Shown here: positions 22,640 through 31,117 of the stretch, in pieces | Layout of the letters: every line of letters starts with the position of its first letter | Numbering within the stretch: position 1 is the first letter of the stretch | Source: Calothrix sp. NIES-2100 | GTDB lineage: Bacteria; Cyanobacteriota; Cyanobacteriia; Cyanobacteriales; Nostocaceae | Assembly: GCF_002368195.1 (NCBI RefSeq) | Contig: NZ_AP018178.1 | Location: 915,738 to 979,737, forward strand | Direction: 5' to 3' | DNA length: 64,000 nucleotides | Program-made: the position numbers and the translations under genes | Notes under the pieces: model-generated | What the model was told of the DNA's origin: nothing | Seen by the model: the letters and a program-made list of their open reading frames with translations, nothing else | The model's database searches: none

Positions 22640-24124
22640 ATGCAAATATTACACCAAGCCGAAGAAATTATCAATCAAAGGTATCGCATCTTAGGTAAAT
22701 TGGGACAGGGTGGAGTCGGTATTACCTACGCAGCCGTTGACTTACAAAGCGGTGAACAAGTAGCGCTGAAAGTTTTATCATTGAGGCGTATGAGTGAATG
22801 GAAAAAAATGGAGTTGTTTGAAAGAGAAGCAAAAATTCTTTCTCAACTCAACCATCCAGCAATTCCTCGCTACTTGGATTATTTTCAAGTAGATACTAAC
22901 TTTGATCGTTCCTTTTACATTGTTCAACAATTAGCGCCTGGAAATTCTTTGGCGATGCTGGTAGAAAATGGCTGGCTTCCCGATGAAGAAGAAGTGAAGC
23001 AAATTGCTATTCAACTTCTGGAAATCATGATTTATTTACACTCACTAAAACCGCCAGTTATCCATCGTGATATTAAGCCGGAAAATATTATTTTAAGTTC
23101 CGATCATCAGAAATTATTCTTAGTAGATTTTGGCGCAGTAGCGGACACATATCATAATACTGTGACTGGCGGTAGTACAGTAGTAGGAACTTTTGGCTAT
23201 ATGGCTCCAGAACAGTTTCGCGGACAAGCTTTTCCCTCTACCGATTTATATGGTTTGGGAACAACGCTACTGTTTTTGTTGACGGGAAAATCACCCACTG
23301 ATTTACCACAGCGTAAACTCAAAATTGATTTCCGTACTTACGTTAATATTTCCCAAGATTTTAGCAACTGGTTAGAACAAATGTTAGAACCAGTCAGTGC
23401 TGACCGTTTTCCTTCCGCAGAAGCAGCCTTAGCAACATTATTAGGTCAAATAGCACTCATACCCCGACGACCAAAGAAAAGTCATGTCATTGTCAGGAAA
23501 ACTGAGGATTATTTAATCGTAAATATTCCCCCAGGATGTTTTTACAACAATTACAGTTTTTTATTTTTATTTTTTTCTCTAATTTTTCTTGGCGGTTTAA
23601 GTTTGATATACTGGATTCTATTTTTGGATTATTTTGGTATTATGACCTTAATATTATTCTCCTGTGTATTCATATTTATCTGGTTTTTTTTATGGACTCC
23701 TATAATAATTATAAATTTTTTTATACCCATTTCAGAATGTATCTTTTCAACTATAAAATTATTATGGAAACTACTATTTTGCAAACCTTTATCTACATCC
23801 ATTACTTTGTTTCTGAATTCTGCATCAACTACCATACTGAAAATTAAACCAGACTATATCAGCCTAGAAAAATGGTTACTGGGTTTTTGCATTCAGCAAA
23901 TAAAACTTCACCCTTTAGATATTATTATTTCGGTGGAATTAGAAAGTAATAGGCATTATAAATTTTCTCAGATTCTAATTCATTATGTTTTGAGAAGCTA
24001 TCAAAAACCCTCTGAGAAGAAACAGAACAATTTTGATGAAAAGAAATTGTTTAAATTCGGTGCATTTTTGACACAGCAAGAAAAAGAATGGTTGGTATGG
24101 GAAATAAAAAATCGGCAATTATAG
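22640..24124 (+). CDS. Serine/threonine protein kinase with multi-helix membrane domain
   Basis: 494 aa. Kinase domain at about 14-275: GQGGVGITY, VALKVL, HRDIKPEN, DFGAVA and APEQFRG are all intact. It is about 60% alike by eye to the kinase before it and arose by tandem duplication. The C-terminal half is different: strongly hydrophobic segments at about 300-360 (FLFLFFSLIFLGGLSLIYWI and MTLILFSCVFIFIWFFLW) and then a soluble basic tail ending FLTQQEKEWLVWEIKNRQL. The tail's TQQEKEWLVWEI pattern is seen in other cyanobacterial membrane proteins. The region from 23530 is distinctly AT-rich compared with the kinase part, which suggests a fusion of a separately acquired end. Confidence 0.88.
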   Translation: MQILHQAEEIINQRYRILGKLGQGGVGITYAAVDLQSGEQVALKVLSLRRMSEWKKMELFEREAKILSQLNHPAIPRYLDYFQVDTNFDRSFYIVQQLAPGNSLAMLVENGWLPDEEEVKQIAIQLLEIMIYLHSLKPPVIHRDIKPENIILSSDHQKLFLVDFGAVADTYHNTVTGGSTVVGTFGYMAPEQFRGQAFPSTDLYGLGTTLLFLLTGKSPTDLPQRKLKIDFRTYVNISQDFSNWLEQMLEPVSADRFPSAEAALATLLGQIALIPRRPKKSHVIVRKTEDYLIVNIPPGCFYNNYSFLFLFFSLIFLGGLSLIYWILFLDYFGIMTLILFSCVFIFIWFFLWTPIIIINFFIPISECIFSTIKLLWKLLFCKPLSTSITLFLNSASTTILKIKPDYISLEKWLLGFCIQQIKLHPLDIIISVELESNRHYKFSQILIHYVLRSYQKPSEKKQNNFDEKKLFKFGAFLTQQEKEWLVWEIKNRQL

Positions 24125-24287
24125 AGTAATTATACATAAATTCGGAATAGCAGCAGTTTCCATCAATACCGACAATCCCTGTAATTGCAATTAGACGTTT
24201 TCCTCAGAGTTGGGAATTATGCTACTAGTGAACAACACTAATTGCTAGGCTAGAAATAGCCGATTTTAAACAGAGGGAATCAAGAAC

Positions 24288-24515
24288 ATGCCACACACAA
24301 TTGTTACCGATGTCTGTGAAGGCATTGCTGACTGCGTAGATGCTTGTCCAGTAGCTTGCATTCATGATGGACCAGGTAAAAACCTCAAGGGAACCGATTG
24401 GTACTGGATTGACTTTGCTACTTGTATTGATTGTGGCATCTGTTTCCAAGTATGCCCAGTAGAAGGAGCGATCGTTCAAGAAGAACGACCAGAGTTGCAA
24501 AAAACGCCAGAATAG
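24288..24515 (+). CDS. Bacterial-type ferredoxin with eight cysteines
   Basis: 75 aa. Cysteines at 10, 16, 20, 24 (CEGIADCVDACPVAC) and 46, 49, 52, 56 (CIDCGICFQVC) match the two-cluster 7Fe/8Fe ferredoxin fold, with the second motif binding [4Fe-4S] and the first being [3Fe-4S] or [4Fe-4S] since the spacing around Cys10 is unusual. The C-terminus is short, as in small cyanobacterial ferredoxins. The gene is close to an amino-acid transport ATPase but separated from it by 210 bp of repeats, so no functional link is implied. It is probably a soluble electron carrier in the cytoplasm. Confidence 0.9.
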   Translation: MPHTIVTDVCEGIADCVDACPVACIHDGPGKNLKGTDWYWIDFATCIDCGICFQVCPVEGAIVQEERPELQKTPE

Positions 24516-24725
24516 TCCATAGTCCAGGGTTAAGGTAGAGGCGAGGGAGTAGAGGTAAGGGGCAGGGGAGCAGGGGAGCAGGGGGGACAAGGAGGACAAG
24601 GAGGACAAGGGAGAGAAATGCCCAATGCCCAATGCCCAATACTTCGACTCCGCTCAGTACAAGTGCCCAATGCCCAATGCCCCATACCCAATACCCAATA
24701 ACAAACGACTATTGACTATTGACAA
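24516..24725. repeat. Composite short tandem repeats
   Basis: GGGGAGCA and GGACAAGGA units, then ATGCCCA units, then AATACCC and TATTGAC units leading into ACAAATG heptamers. The ATG of the next gene (24726) is in the last heptamers, and a second in-frame candidate is absent within the first 30 codons. Confidence 0.9.
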
Positions 24726-25454
24726 ATGACAAATGACTATTTACTAGAAGTTGAAAATGTCCATGCTGGATATATTAAAGATGTAGATATCCTGCAAGGT
24801 GTGAATTTTCGGGTGGAAGCGGGGGAGTTGGTAACCGTAATCGGCCCTAATGGTGCGGGTAAATCTACCTTGGCAAAAACCATTTTTGGACTATTAACTC
24901 CCCATACAGGCACAATTACCTTTAAAGGTGAAAATATTGCGGGGCTAAAGTCAAATCAAATTGTGCAACGGGGAATGTGCTATGTTCCGCAAATCGCTAA
25001 TGTCTTCCCTTCCCTGACAATTGAAGAGAACCTGGAAATGGGGGCTTTTGTGCGTGACATTCCCCTAAAACCCCTGAAAGATAAAATATTTACGATGTTT
25101 CCCCGATTAAGCGATCGCCGTCGTCAACGCGCTGGTACTCTTTCGGGGGGAGAACGTCAGATGTTGGCAATGGGTAAGGCTTTGATGCTGGAACCGAATT
25201 TGCTGCTTTTAGATGAACCTTCTGCGGCTTTATCTCCCATCCTGGTTACACAAGTATTTGAGCAAATTAAGCAAATTAACCAGAGTGGTACAGCAATTGT
25301 CCTAGTAGAACAAAACGCCCGTAAAGCCTTGGAAATGGCCGATCGCGGTTATGTACTAGAATCTGGACGCGATGCTATATCAGGCCCAGGTCAAGAATTG
25401 TTGAATGACCCCAAAGTCGCAGAACTGTATCTAGGCGCGGGGAGAGGGCATTGA
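24726..25454 (+). CDS. ABC transporter ATPase, LivF/NatE type
   Basis: 242 aa. Walker A GPNGAGKST, signature LSGGERQML, Walker B LLLLDEPSAALSP, and H-loop-like VLVEQNARKAL. The LivF family of branched-chain/neutral amino acid ATPases is recognised from GLLTPHTGTITFKGENI and MADRGYVLESGR. It has no permease or binding protein beside it; in Anabaena the NatE ATPase of the neutral amino-acid N-I system is likewise encoded apart from its partners, so a NatE role is my best guess. The start lies inside an ACAAATG repeat run; the protein reads from its second codon MTNDYLLEVENVHAGYI, a normal family start. Confidence 0.88.
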   Translation: MTNDYLLEVENVHAGYIKDVDILQGVNFRVEAGELVTVIGPNGAGKSTLAKTIFGLLTPHTGTITFKGENIAGLKSNQIVQRGMCYVPQIANVFPSLTIEENLEMGAFVRDIPLKPLKDKIFTMFPRLSDRRRQRAGTLSGGERQMLAMGKALMLEPNLLLLDEPSAALSPILVTQVFEQIKQINQSGTAIVLVEQNARKALEMADRGYVLESGRDAISGPGQELLNDPKVAELYLGAGRGH

Positions 25455-25640
25455 GGGGCAGGGGGCAGGGGGGCAGAGGGGCAGAGGAGGCAGAGGAGGC
25501 GGACAAATGACAAATGACCAATGCCCAATGCCCCATGCCCCATGCCCAATGCCCAATGCCCCATGCCCAATGCCCAATGCCCCATGCCCAATGCCCAATG
25601 CCCAAAAATTAAATGACTCTTAAACCGTGTCAGCGGGTAC
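25455..25640. repeat. GGGGGCAGA and ATGCCCA tandem repeats
   Basis: Purine-rich GGCAGAGG units (25456-25500), then ACAAATG, then about twelve ATGCCCA/CCCCATG heptamers (25513-25605). Minus-strand frames here (MGIGHWAWGIGH type) are translations of the repeat and not genes. Confidence 0.9.
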
Positions 25641-25703
25641 TCTTACGTCTGGCTTAATTTTGCTATCTTCCAGGCAACAACGAAACGGTTGCCAGGTAGA
25701 TGA

Positions 25704-26444
25704 ATGGCTAAAATTAATGGTTTTATTGGGCGGCGTAATTTTATACATTTAGCCGGGTTGGGTAGCATTGGTATTGGGGCTATTGTTGGTGCTGGCGGTA
25801 TATTGTGGAACAAAGAGCCTTCTTTGGCTGAAGACCTATCTAATGATGTTGTAGAAAGACCTAAACCAGTTAATCCCCAAGCAGCATTAAACAATTTGCT
25901 AGCCGGAAATCAACGATTTGTCCAAGGGAAAAGTCTTCATCCCCGCCAATCTAAATTTCGTTTACAAGAAACTGTTGCAGCTCAATATCCATTTGCAGCT
26001 ATACTCGGCTGTGCTGATTCTAGAGTACCGGCTGAAATTGTCTTTGATCAAGGATTAGGGGATTTATTTGTGGTGCGCGTAGCTGGTAATGTCGCTTCTG
26101 GTGAGGCGATCGGTAGCTTGGAATATGCTACATCAGTTTTAGGAGCGCAACTAATTTTAGTTCTGGGTCATACAAAATGCGGTGCGGTAAAAGCTGCGGT
26201 GGAGGGTAAACCACTTCCTGGCAGAATTGGTGTTTTTGTCGAAGAAATTAAACCTGCTGTGGAAATAGCCAGAAAGAAAAATGGCGATTTAGTAGAAAAT
26301 ACTGTTATTGCGAATGTGCAATATCAAGCCGAACATTTAGCCCAAAGATCCACAATTTTAGGCAATTTAATTAAGCAAGGCAAACTGAAAATTGTAGGTG
26401 GTCATTACGACCTGGCTACAGGGAAAGTGACTATGGTTTCCTAA
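25704..26444 (+). CDS. Exported beta carbonic anhydrase
   Basis: 246 aa. The beginning, MAKINGFIGRRNFIHLAGLG then a hydrophobic stretch IGIGAIVGAGG, has a twin-arginine-like motif and suggests export by Tat. The enzyme domain starts near residue 58. Zinc ligands and the Asp-Arg dyad are visible: Cys103, Asp105, Arg107 (GCADSR) and His156, Cys159 (GHTKCG). Such external beta-CAs (EcaB type) interconvert CO2 and bicarbonate in the periplasm; the name is not assigned with certainty. Next to no bicarbonate transporter. An AT-rich hairpin follows at 26459-26488. Confidence 0.9.
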   Translation: MAKINGFIGRRNFIHLAGLGSIGIGAIVGAGGILWNKEPSLAEDLSNDVVERPKPVNPQAALNNLLAGNQRFVQGKSLHPRQSKFRLQETVAAQYPFAAILGCADSRVPAEIVFDQGLGDLFVVRVAGNVASGEAIGSLEYATSVLGAQLILVLGHTKCGAVKAAVEGKPLPGRIGVFVEEIKPAVEIARKKNGDLVENTVIANVQYQAEHLAQRSTILGNLIKQGKLKIVGGHYDLATGKVTMVS

Positions 26445-26458
26445 GATTAATGGGCAGT

Positions 26459-26488
26459 ATGTTAAAAAATACGTCAAATTTTTAACAT
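26459..26488 (+). terminator. Possible AT-rich terminator hairpin
   Basis: Arms ATGTTAAAAA and TTTTTAACAT surround a 10-base loop, 15 bp after the carbonic anhydrase stop. The stem is weak and there is no long T-run after it, so this is a low-confidence call. Confidence 0.4.
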
Positions 26489-26701
26489 ATCTATAATCAG
26501 TTTAAATTGTGTATATAAACTTCAAAAAACCTCTCAGTGCCATAGTATTAGGGTGGGCATTGCTAGTGAGAATAAATTAGTAGTCAGGACTTCAGTCCTG
26601 AAGTATAAAGTACTAAAGTGGTGAATACGAAATCATCAAAATTAATGCGATGAACCACTCGCATGACGCGCCTAATCAATTATCAGGGTTACTATATCAA
26701 A

Positions 26702-27061
26702 ATGTCAGAATTCAGAAATCTTCCTGAGTGGGATAAAGCCCATGAACTCACAGTTGCAGTTTATGAGTTAACGAGAACTTTTCCCGAGGACGAATTACTA
26801 GGTTTAACACAACAAATACGTTTAGCTTGTTCTGCTGTCCCGATTAAAATTGCTCAGGGAAGCCATCGCGATGATCGCGAAGAAAAACTGGATTTTTTGC
26901 AAATGGCCAGGGATGCAGCCATAGAGGTAGAATATTTCCTGCTGCTTTGCTATGAGTTAGAACTGCTGCAACCTTCTGATTACGATCGCCTGGTTAGTGG
27001 TGTGGTAGAAGTGAAAGAATTACTGGAAAATACGATTGAGAAACTCAGCCGGAATTTTTGA
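26702..27061 (+). CDS. Four-helix-bundle protein, 23S rRNA IVP family
   Basis: 119 aa from ATG 26702 (MSEFRNLPEWDKAHELTV), which is the usual family start; the earlier in-frame ATG at 26663 is less likely. The four-helix pattern is visible: WDKAHELTVAVYELTRTFP, LTQQIRLACSAVPIKIAQGS, FLQMARDAAIEVEYFLLLC and a last helix through VKELLENTIEKLS. It resembles the gene at 4737-5102 only at the family level. Its TGA stop is directly followed by the ATG of the JAMM protease gene without a gap, so the two are translationally joined. The family role is unknown; here the neighbours point toward sulfur-carrier chemistry. Confidence 0.85.
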   Translation: MSEFRNLPEWDKAHELTVAVYELTRTFPEDELLGLTQQIRLACSAVPIKIAQGSHRDDREEKLDFLQMARDAAIEVEYFLLLCYELELLQPSDYDRLVSGVVEVKELLENTIEKLSRNF

Positions 27062-27523
27062 ATGACTCTCCAACTCCTTCCCCAACACCTGGAAATTATC
27101 CGCAGCCATGCCGAAAGCACTTACCCCGATGAGTGTTGCGGTATAATTCTGGGTCATGGGATGAGTGAAGGTAAAACTGTTGTCGAAGTTATGCCCACAG
27201 AAAATGCCTGGAATACAGCAGCAACGGCTGATTTTCCAGGCTATTCCACAGGAGAAAGTCAAAGGCGACGATATGCGATCGCACCTGAAGTGATGTTAAA
27301 AGCTCAAAGAGAAGCCCGCGATCGCTCTCTTAATATTATCGGTATTTACCATTCCCACCCGGATGCACCGGCGATTCCTTCCGAATGCGATCGCCTCTAT
27401 GCTTGGCCTGAATACTCATATATAATAGTTTCCGTTCCAAAAGGCAAAGCCGAAACACTCCAAAGCTGGAGTCTAGACGACACTCATCAATTCCAACCAG
27501 AAGCAATTAACAACATAATTTAA
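27062..27523 (+). CDS. M67/JAMM metallopeptidase
   Basis: 153 aa. The JAMM zinc motif is complete: Glu24 (PDECCGIILG), His97 and His99 (YHSHPD), Ser107 and Asp110 (SECD). Bacterial stand-alone JAMM proteases of this size cleave the C-terminal extension from sulfur-carrier (ubiquitin-like) proteins such as ThiS/MoaD relatives or act on cysteine-linked intermediates (CysM-CysO pathways). A MoeB-like E1 with a rhodanese domain is encoded 165 bp downstream, which supports the sulfur-carrier role. The carrier gene itself is not in the window. Starts immediately at the stop of the IVP-like gene. Confidence 0.9.
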   Translation: MTLQLLPQHLEIIRSHAESTYPDECCGIILGHGMSEGKTVVEVMPTENAWNTAATADFPGYSTGESQRRRYAIAPEVMLKAQREARDRSLNIIGIYHSHPDAPAIPSECDRLYAWPEYSYIIVSVPKGKAETLQSWSLDDTHQFQPEAINNII

Positions 27524-27688
27524 AGAACCTAAGTAAGTAGGTCGGCGATCCCAGACAACTATGTACCTTACCTAAACAAGCCTGAAACCCTTACCAATGA
27601 CAAATGACAAATGACAAATGACAACCTTATTTAATACGGATATCATTTTTCGCTACGATAAATAATCCGCCCTCCACTGAAAATTGCT

Positions 27689-28861
27689 ATGCTCAATCCC
27701 AATCTGGAAGAAATCCAGTTAACTAAAGACGATTACGAACGCTACTCCCGTCACCTAATTTTGCCGGAAGTAGGACTAGAAGGACAAAAACGCCTGAAAG
27801 CCGCCAGTGTACTCTGTATCGGTACAGGTGGACTGGGTGCGCCACTGCTGTTATATTTGGCAGCTGCGGGTGTGGGACGCATCGGGATTGTTGATTTCGA
27901 TGTTGTTGATACTTCTAATTTGCAACGCCAAGTCATTCACAGTACATCCTGGGTAGGGAAACCGAAAATTCAATCAGCTAAAGAGCGAATTCTGGAGATT
28001 AACCCCTATTGTCAGGTTGATCTGCATGAAGTTCGCCTCAGTTCCGAAAATGCTCTGAGTATTTTGGAACCTTATGATATTGTCGTCGATGGGACTGATA
28101 ACTTCCCGACGCGGTATTTAGTTAACGATGCTTGTGTGTTGCTCAACAAGCCTAACGTTTACGGTTCGATTTTCCGCTTTGAAGGACAAGCCACTGTATT
28201 TAACTACGAAGGTGGGCCGAATTATCGTGACTTGTATCCCGAACCACCACCACCAGGAATGGTTCCCTCCTGCGCCGAAGGTGGGGTATTAGGAATATTG
28301 CCCGGAATTATTGGTGTGATCCAAGCGACGGAAACTGTCAAAATTATTCTCGGACAGGGTAATACTTTAAGTGGACGACTGCTGCTATACAACGCCTTAG
28401 AAATGAAGTTCCGCGAATTGAAGCTGCGTCCTAACCCCATCCGCCCAGTAATTGAAAAACTGATAGACTACGAAGAATTCTGCGGTATACCCCAAGCTAA
28501 AGCTGAAGAAGCGAAACAGCAGCAGGAAATTCAAGAAATGACTGTTACGGAATTGAAACAGTTATTAGATAGCGGTGCAAAAGACTTTGTACTGTTGGAT
28601 GTACGTAACCCCCATGAATACGAAATCGCCAAAATTCCTGGTTCTGTATTAATTCCATTACCAGATATTGAAAATGGCGATGGCGTGCAAAAGGTAAAAG
28701 AAGTACTCAACGGTCACCGCTTAATAGCTCATTGTAAAATGGGCGGGCGATCGGCAAAAGCTTTGAGCATTCTTAAAGAATCTGGGATTGTCGGGACAAA
28801 TGTCAAAGGCGGAATCACCGCATGGAGTCGGGAAGTAGATTCTTCAGTTCCCGAATATTAA
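27689..28861 (+). CDS. moeB: MoeB/ThiF-type adenylyltransferase with rhodanese domain
   Basis: 390 aa. Residues 1-250 are the E1-like adenylation domain: RHLILPEVGLEGQKRL, nucleotide loop GTGGLGAP, the Arg/Gln pair of NLQRQVIH, and catalytic Cys in MVPSCAEGG. Residues 285-388 are a rhodanese domain with the sulfur-accepting Cys in IAHCKMGGRSAKAL. Proteins of this arrangement activate sulfur-carrier proteins (MoaD, ThiS or CysO-like) and hand over sulfur from rhodanese persulfide. The absence of the CxxC zinc pairs of classic MoeB is typical of cyanobacterial members. With the JAMM gene upstream it forms a likely sulfur-transfer unit. The exact pathway (molybdopterin, thiamin, cysteine) cannot be fixed from sequence. 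Confidence 0.9.
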   Translation: MLNPNLEEIQLTKDDYERYSRHLILPEVGLEGQKRLKAASVLCIGTGGLGAPLLLYLAAAGVGRIGIVDFDVVDTSNLQRQVIHSTSWVGKPKIQSAKERILEINPYCQVDLHEVRLSSENALSILEPYDIVVDGTDNFPTRYLVNDACVLLNKPNVYGSIFRFEGQATVFNYEGGPNYRDLYPEPPPPGMVPSCAEGGVLGILPGIIGVIQATETVKIILGQGNTLSGRLLLYNALEMKFRELKLRPNPIRPVIEKLIDYEEFCGIPQAKAEEAKQQQEIQEMTVTELKQLLDSGAKDFVLLDVRNPHEYEIAKIPGSVLIPLPDIENGDGVQKVKEVLNGHRLIAHCKMGGRSAKALSILKESGIVGTNVKGGITAWSREVDSSVPEY

Positions 28862-29365
28862 ATTCTGGTTGACTGTTGACGGTTGACTGTTAAGAGAGAT
28901 TTTTATCGCTGAGTTGTGGGATTTTTTCTTGATTGACTGATTTGCAGAAAATATCAGCGATTCGTAGGGGTACAGCAATGCTGTGCCCTTATTTTATTAA
29001 CTTCCAGCGATAAAAGAATTTAAATGTCAGGGTGTGTTGCCAGGTAGCACAAACCCAGCATTCAGATTTTAACTTGGTGAGCTAGAGATAATCTTCAGGG
29101 CACAACAATGTTGTGCCCCTACCCGTGAATTTAATTTATCTGAAAAAGGCTGTAAATGTAGTAAATCTAGTAAATGTAGGGTGTATTGTCCAATACGCTT
29201 GGTGTTAAGAGATATTGTAGGGGCACGGCACCGATAAGATTACTGTATACACCAAAAGATTGTGGATGCCGTGCCCCTACGGTGTATTGCATCCTAGCCT
29301 AACTGAACTGTATTGGTGTATTGTCGCGCTGCGCAACGCACCGACGCAATATCAACAATGAATTA
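28862..29365. other. Gene-free stretch full of dispersed palindromes
   Basis: No gene. Repeats include GGTACAGCAATGCTGTGCC (about 28969), GGGCACAACAATGTTGTGCC (about 29098), and a larger pair beginning GTAGGGGCACGGCA and ending TGCCGTGCCCCTAC (29218-29281). These belong to palindrome families of Nostoc; copy B of miniature family 1 is inserted in one of them elsewhere. Confidence 0.7.
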
Positions 29366-29479
29366 AGGGACTTCCAAATAAAAAAATATTCCAATCATTA
29401 ACCTACCAAACCCGCAACTCGTAGGGGCGGGGTTACCCCGCCCCTACAATTTGGCATAATTTATTTTTTGGAGTTCCCT
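29366..29479. mobile_element. Miniature element family 2, copy A (114 bp)
   Basis: Left end AGGGACTTCCAAATAAAAAA and right end TATTTTTTGGAGTTCCCT are inverted copies. The centre holds GTAGGGGCGGGGTTACCCCG and its complement. The element at 63089-63202 is the same sequence in reverse and also 114 bp long. A lone end of the family (TTACTTGGAAGTCCCTAAG) is near 62697. No coding capacity. Confidence 0.75.
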
Positions 29480-29736
29480 AATGAGGCTTTTAGCTTCATT
29501 AATGAGGCTTTTAACTTCATTAATGAGGCTTTTAGCTTCATTAACGAGGCTTTTAACTTCATTAATGAGGCTTTTAGCTTCATTAACGAGGCTTTTAGCT
29601 CCGTGAATGAGGCTTTTAACTTCATTAATGAGGCTTCGAGCTTCATTAATCAGGCTTTTAACTTCATTAATCAGGCTTTTAGCTCCATTAATCAGGCTTT
29701 TAGCTCCATTAATCAGGCTTAGAGCTTCATTAACGA
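29480..29736. repeat. 21-bp tandem array B (about 12 units)
   Basis: Units AATGAGGCTTTTAGCTTCAT plus T follow each other without gaps; variable bases (AAC/AGC, GAG/CAG, TTC/TCC) change in blocks. Both strands are open as heptapeptides (NEAFSFI forward, MKLKASL reverse). No start or codon-bias signal argues for a gene. It ends 56 bp before the ATPase gene start. Same period and size as arrays A and C but unrelated sequence. Confidence 0.9.
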
Positions 29737-29791
29737 GTGTTAGGGGCTATTACCGACAGTATAATGGGCAAAATTGCCATATTTAATACTT

Positions 29792-31117
29792 ATGCTTAAT
29801 TATCCTGACTTACTTAGCGAACTCTACAACGCCTTTAACCCCTTTGAACCCTTACCCGCCGATGACATTAGGTATGTAGATTGTCAGGATGTGCGGGGAG
29901 ATGCGGATATTTTGCAAGACTTGGGAAATCGGATGCGATTGGCAAACACTAATACCTGTCAATTATATTCTGGACATCGGGGTGCTGGGAAATCTACAGA
30001 ATTACTCAGGTTAAAGAAGTATTTAGAAAATCGGCAATTCTATGTTGTCTATTTTGCGGCTGATGAAGAAGATATTGATTCCGAAGATGCTCAATATACA
30101 GATATTCTCCTCGCCTGTACACGCCGCTTGCTCAAAGATTTACAGAAAATTGCTAATCCTCGTCCCATACTCAACTGGTTAAAAAGCCTGTGGGGAGAGT
30201 TGAAAGATTTGGCGCAGACTCCCATAGAGTTTGAAAGTCTAGAAATAGAAGCGCAAATTGCTCAATTTGCCAAGCTAACAGCAAATTTAAGAGGCGTTCC
30301 CGAATTACGTCAACAGATTCGCCAAAAAATTAATCCTCACACCGTCACTTTAATTCAGGTGTTGAATGAATTTCTTAAAGATGCTAAACAAAATTTACCT
30401 AATGGCTGCACTAAACTGGCGGTAATTGTCGATAATTTAGACCGGATGGTATTAGTTAAGGAGGGAGATAGCACCAACTATGAAGAAGTTTTTGTAGACC
30501 GTAGCGGACAACTCAAAGGATTGGATTGCCATCTAATTTACACTGCACCTATTTCCTTACTGTATTCTAAAAGCGGCTCTGATATTCGAGATATCTATGG
30601 TGAATACTTAATTTTACCGATGATTATGGTAAAAACTCGCGATGGAGAAATTTACCAACCAGGGTTGAACAAAGTTAAAGAAGTAATTCGCAAGCGAGTT
30701 CGGCAAATTGCACCGGAACTTTCATTAGAAAAAGACATTTTTGATAGTCCTAACACCTTAGAAGGACTGTGTTTAATGAGTGGCGGATATGCGAGGAATT
30801 TGCTATTGTTAACTCAAGAAGCTATTACAAATACTCAAGAGTTACCGATTACAGAAAAAGCAGTGCGACGAGCAATTACTAAAGCTAGAGATACCTATCG
30901 CCGCACTGTAGAAGAAAACCAATGGAGTCTTTTAGCGGAAGTCTATCGTTCTAAACGTATTATTAATGATGACAAATATCGCAGCTTGATGTATAACCGT
31001 TGCCTTTTAGAATACCGCTTTATGGATAATGAAGATGAGATCCAGCGGTGGTATGATATTCATCCATTAATTGCAAAAATTCCCGAATTTAAAGAAGCTT
31101 TAGCCAAACTATCATGA
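29792..31117 (+). CDS. P-loop (AAA-type) ATPase of an ATPase-TPR pair
   Basis: 441 aa from ATG 29792 (MLNYPDLLSELYNAFNPF); the upstream in-frame TTG at 29774 is less likely. Walker A GHRGAGKST at about residue 70 and Walker B LAVIVDNLDRM at about 215 are clear, with a sensor-like IYTAPISLLYS after it and a winged-helix-like end (LEYRFMDNEDEIQRWYDIHPLI). The layout resembles AAA/STAND-like NTPases of predicted conflict systems in multicellular bacteria. The TGA overlaps the next ATG (ATGA), so it is translationally coupled to the TPR protein. No membrane helix. The activity and trigger are unknown. Confidence 0.85.
   Translation: MLNYPDLLSELYNAFNPFEPLPADDIRYVDCQDVRGDADILQDLGNRMRLANTNTCQLYSGHRGAGKSTELLRLKKYLENRQFYVVYFAADEEDIDSEDAQYTDILLACTRRLLKDLQKIANPRPILNWLKSLWGELKDLAQTPIEFESLEIEAQIAQFAKLTANLRGVPELRQQIRQKINPHTVTLIQVLNEFLKDAKQNLPNGCTKLAVIVDNLDRMVLVKEGDSTNYEEVFVDRSGQLKGLDCHLIYTAPISLLYSKSGSDIRDIYGEYLILPMIMVKTRDGEIYQPGLNKVKEVIRKRVRQIAPELSLEKDIFDSPNTLEGLCLMSGGYARNLLLLTQEAITNTQELPITEKAVRRAITKARDTYRRTVEENQWSLLAEVYRSKRIINDDKYRSLMYNRCLLEYRFMDNEDEIQRWYDIHPLIAKIPEFKEALAKLS

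Noticed and set aside
29461..29722. Open frames MKLKASL and NEAFSFI on both strands
   Set aside because: Products of array B; no start or ribosome site and no codon bias.
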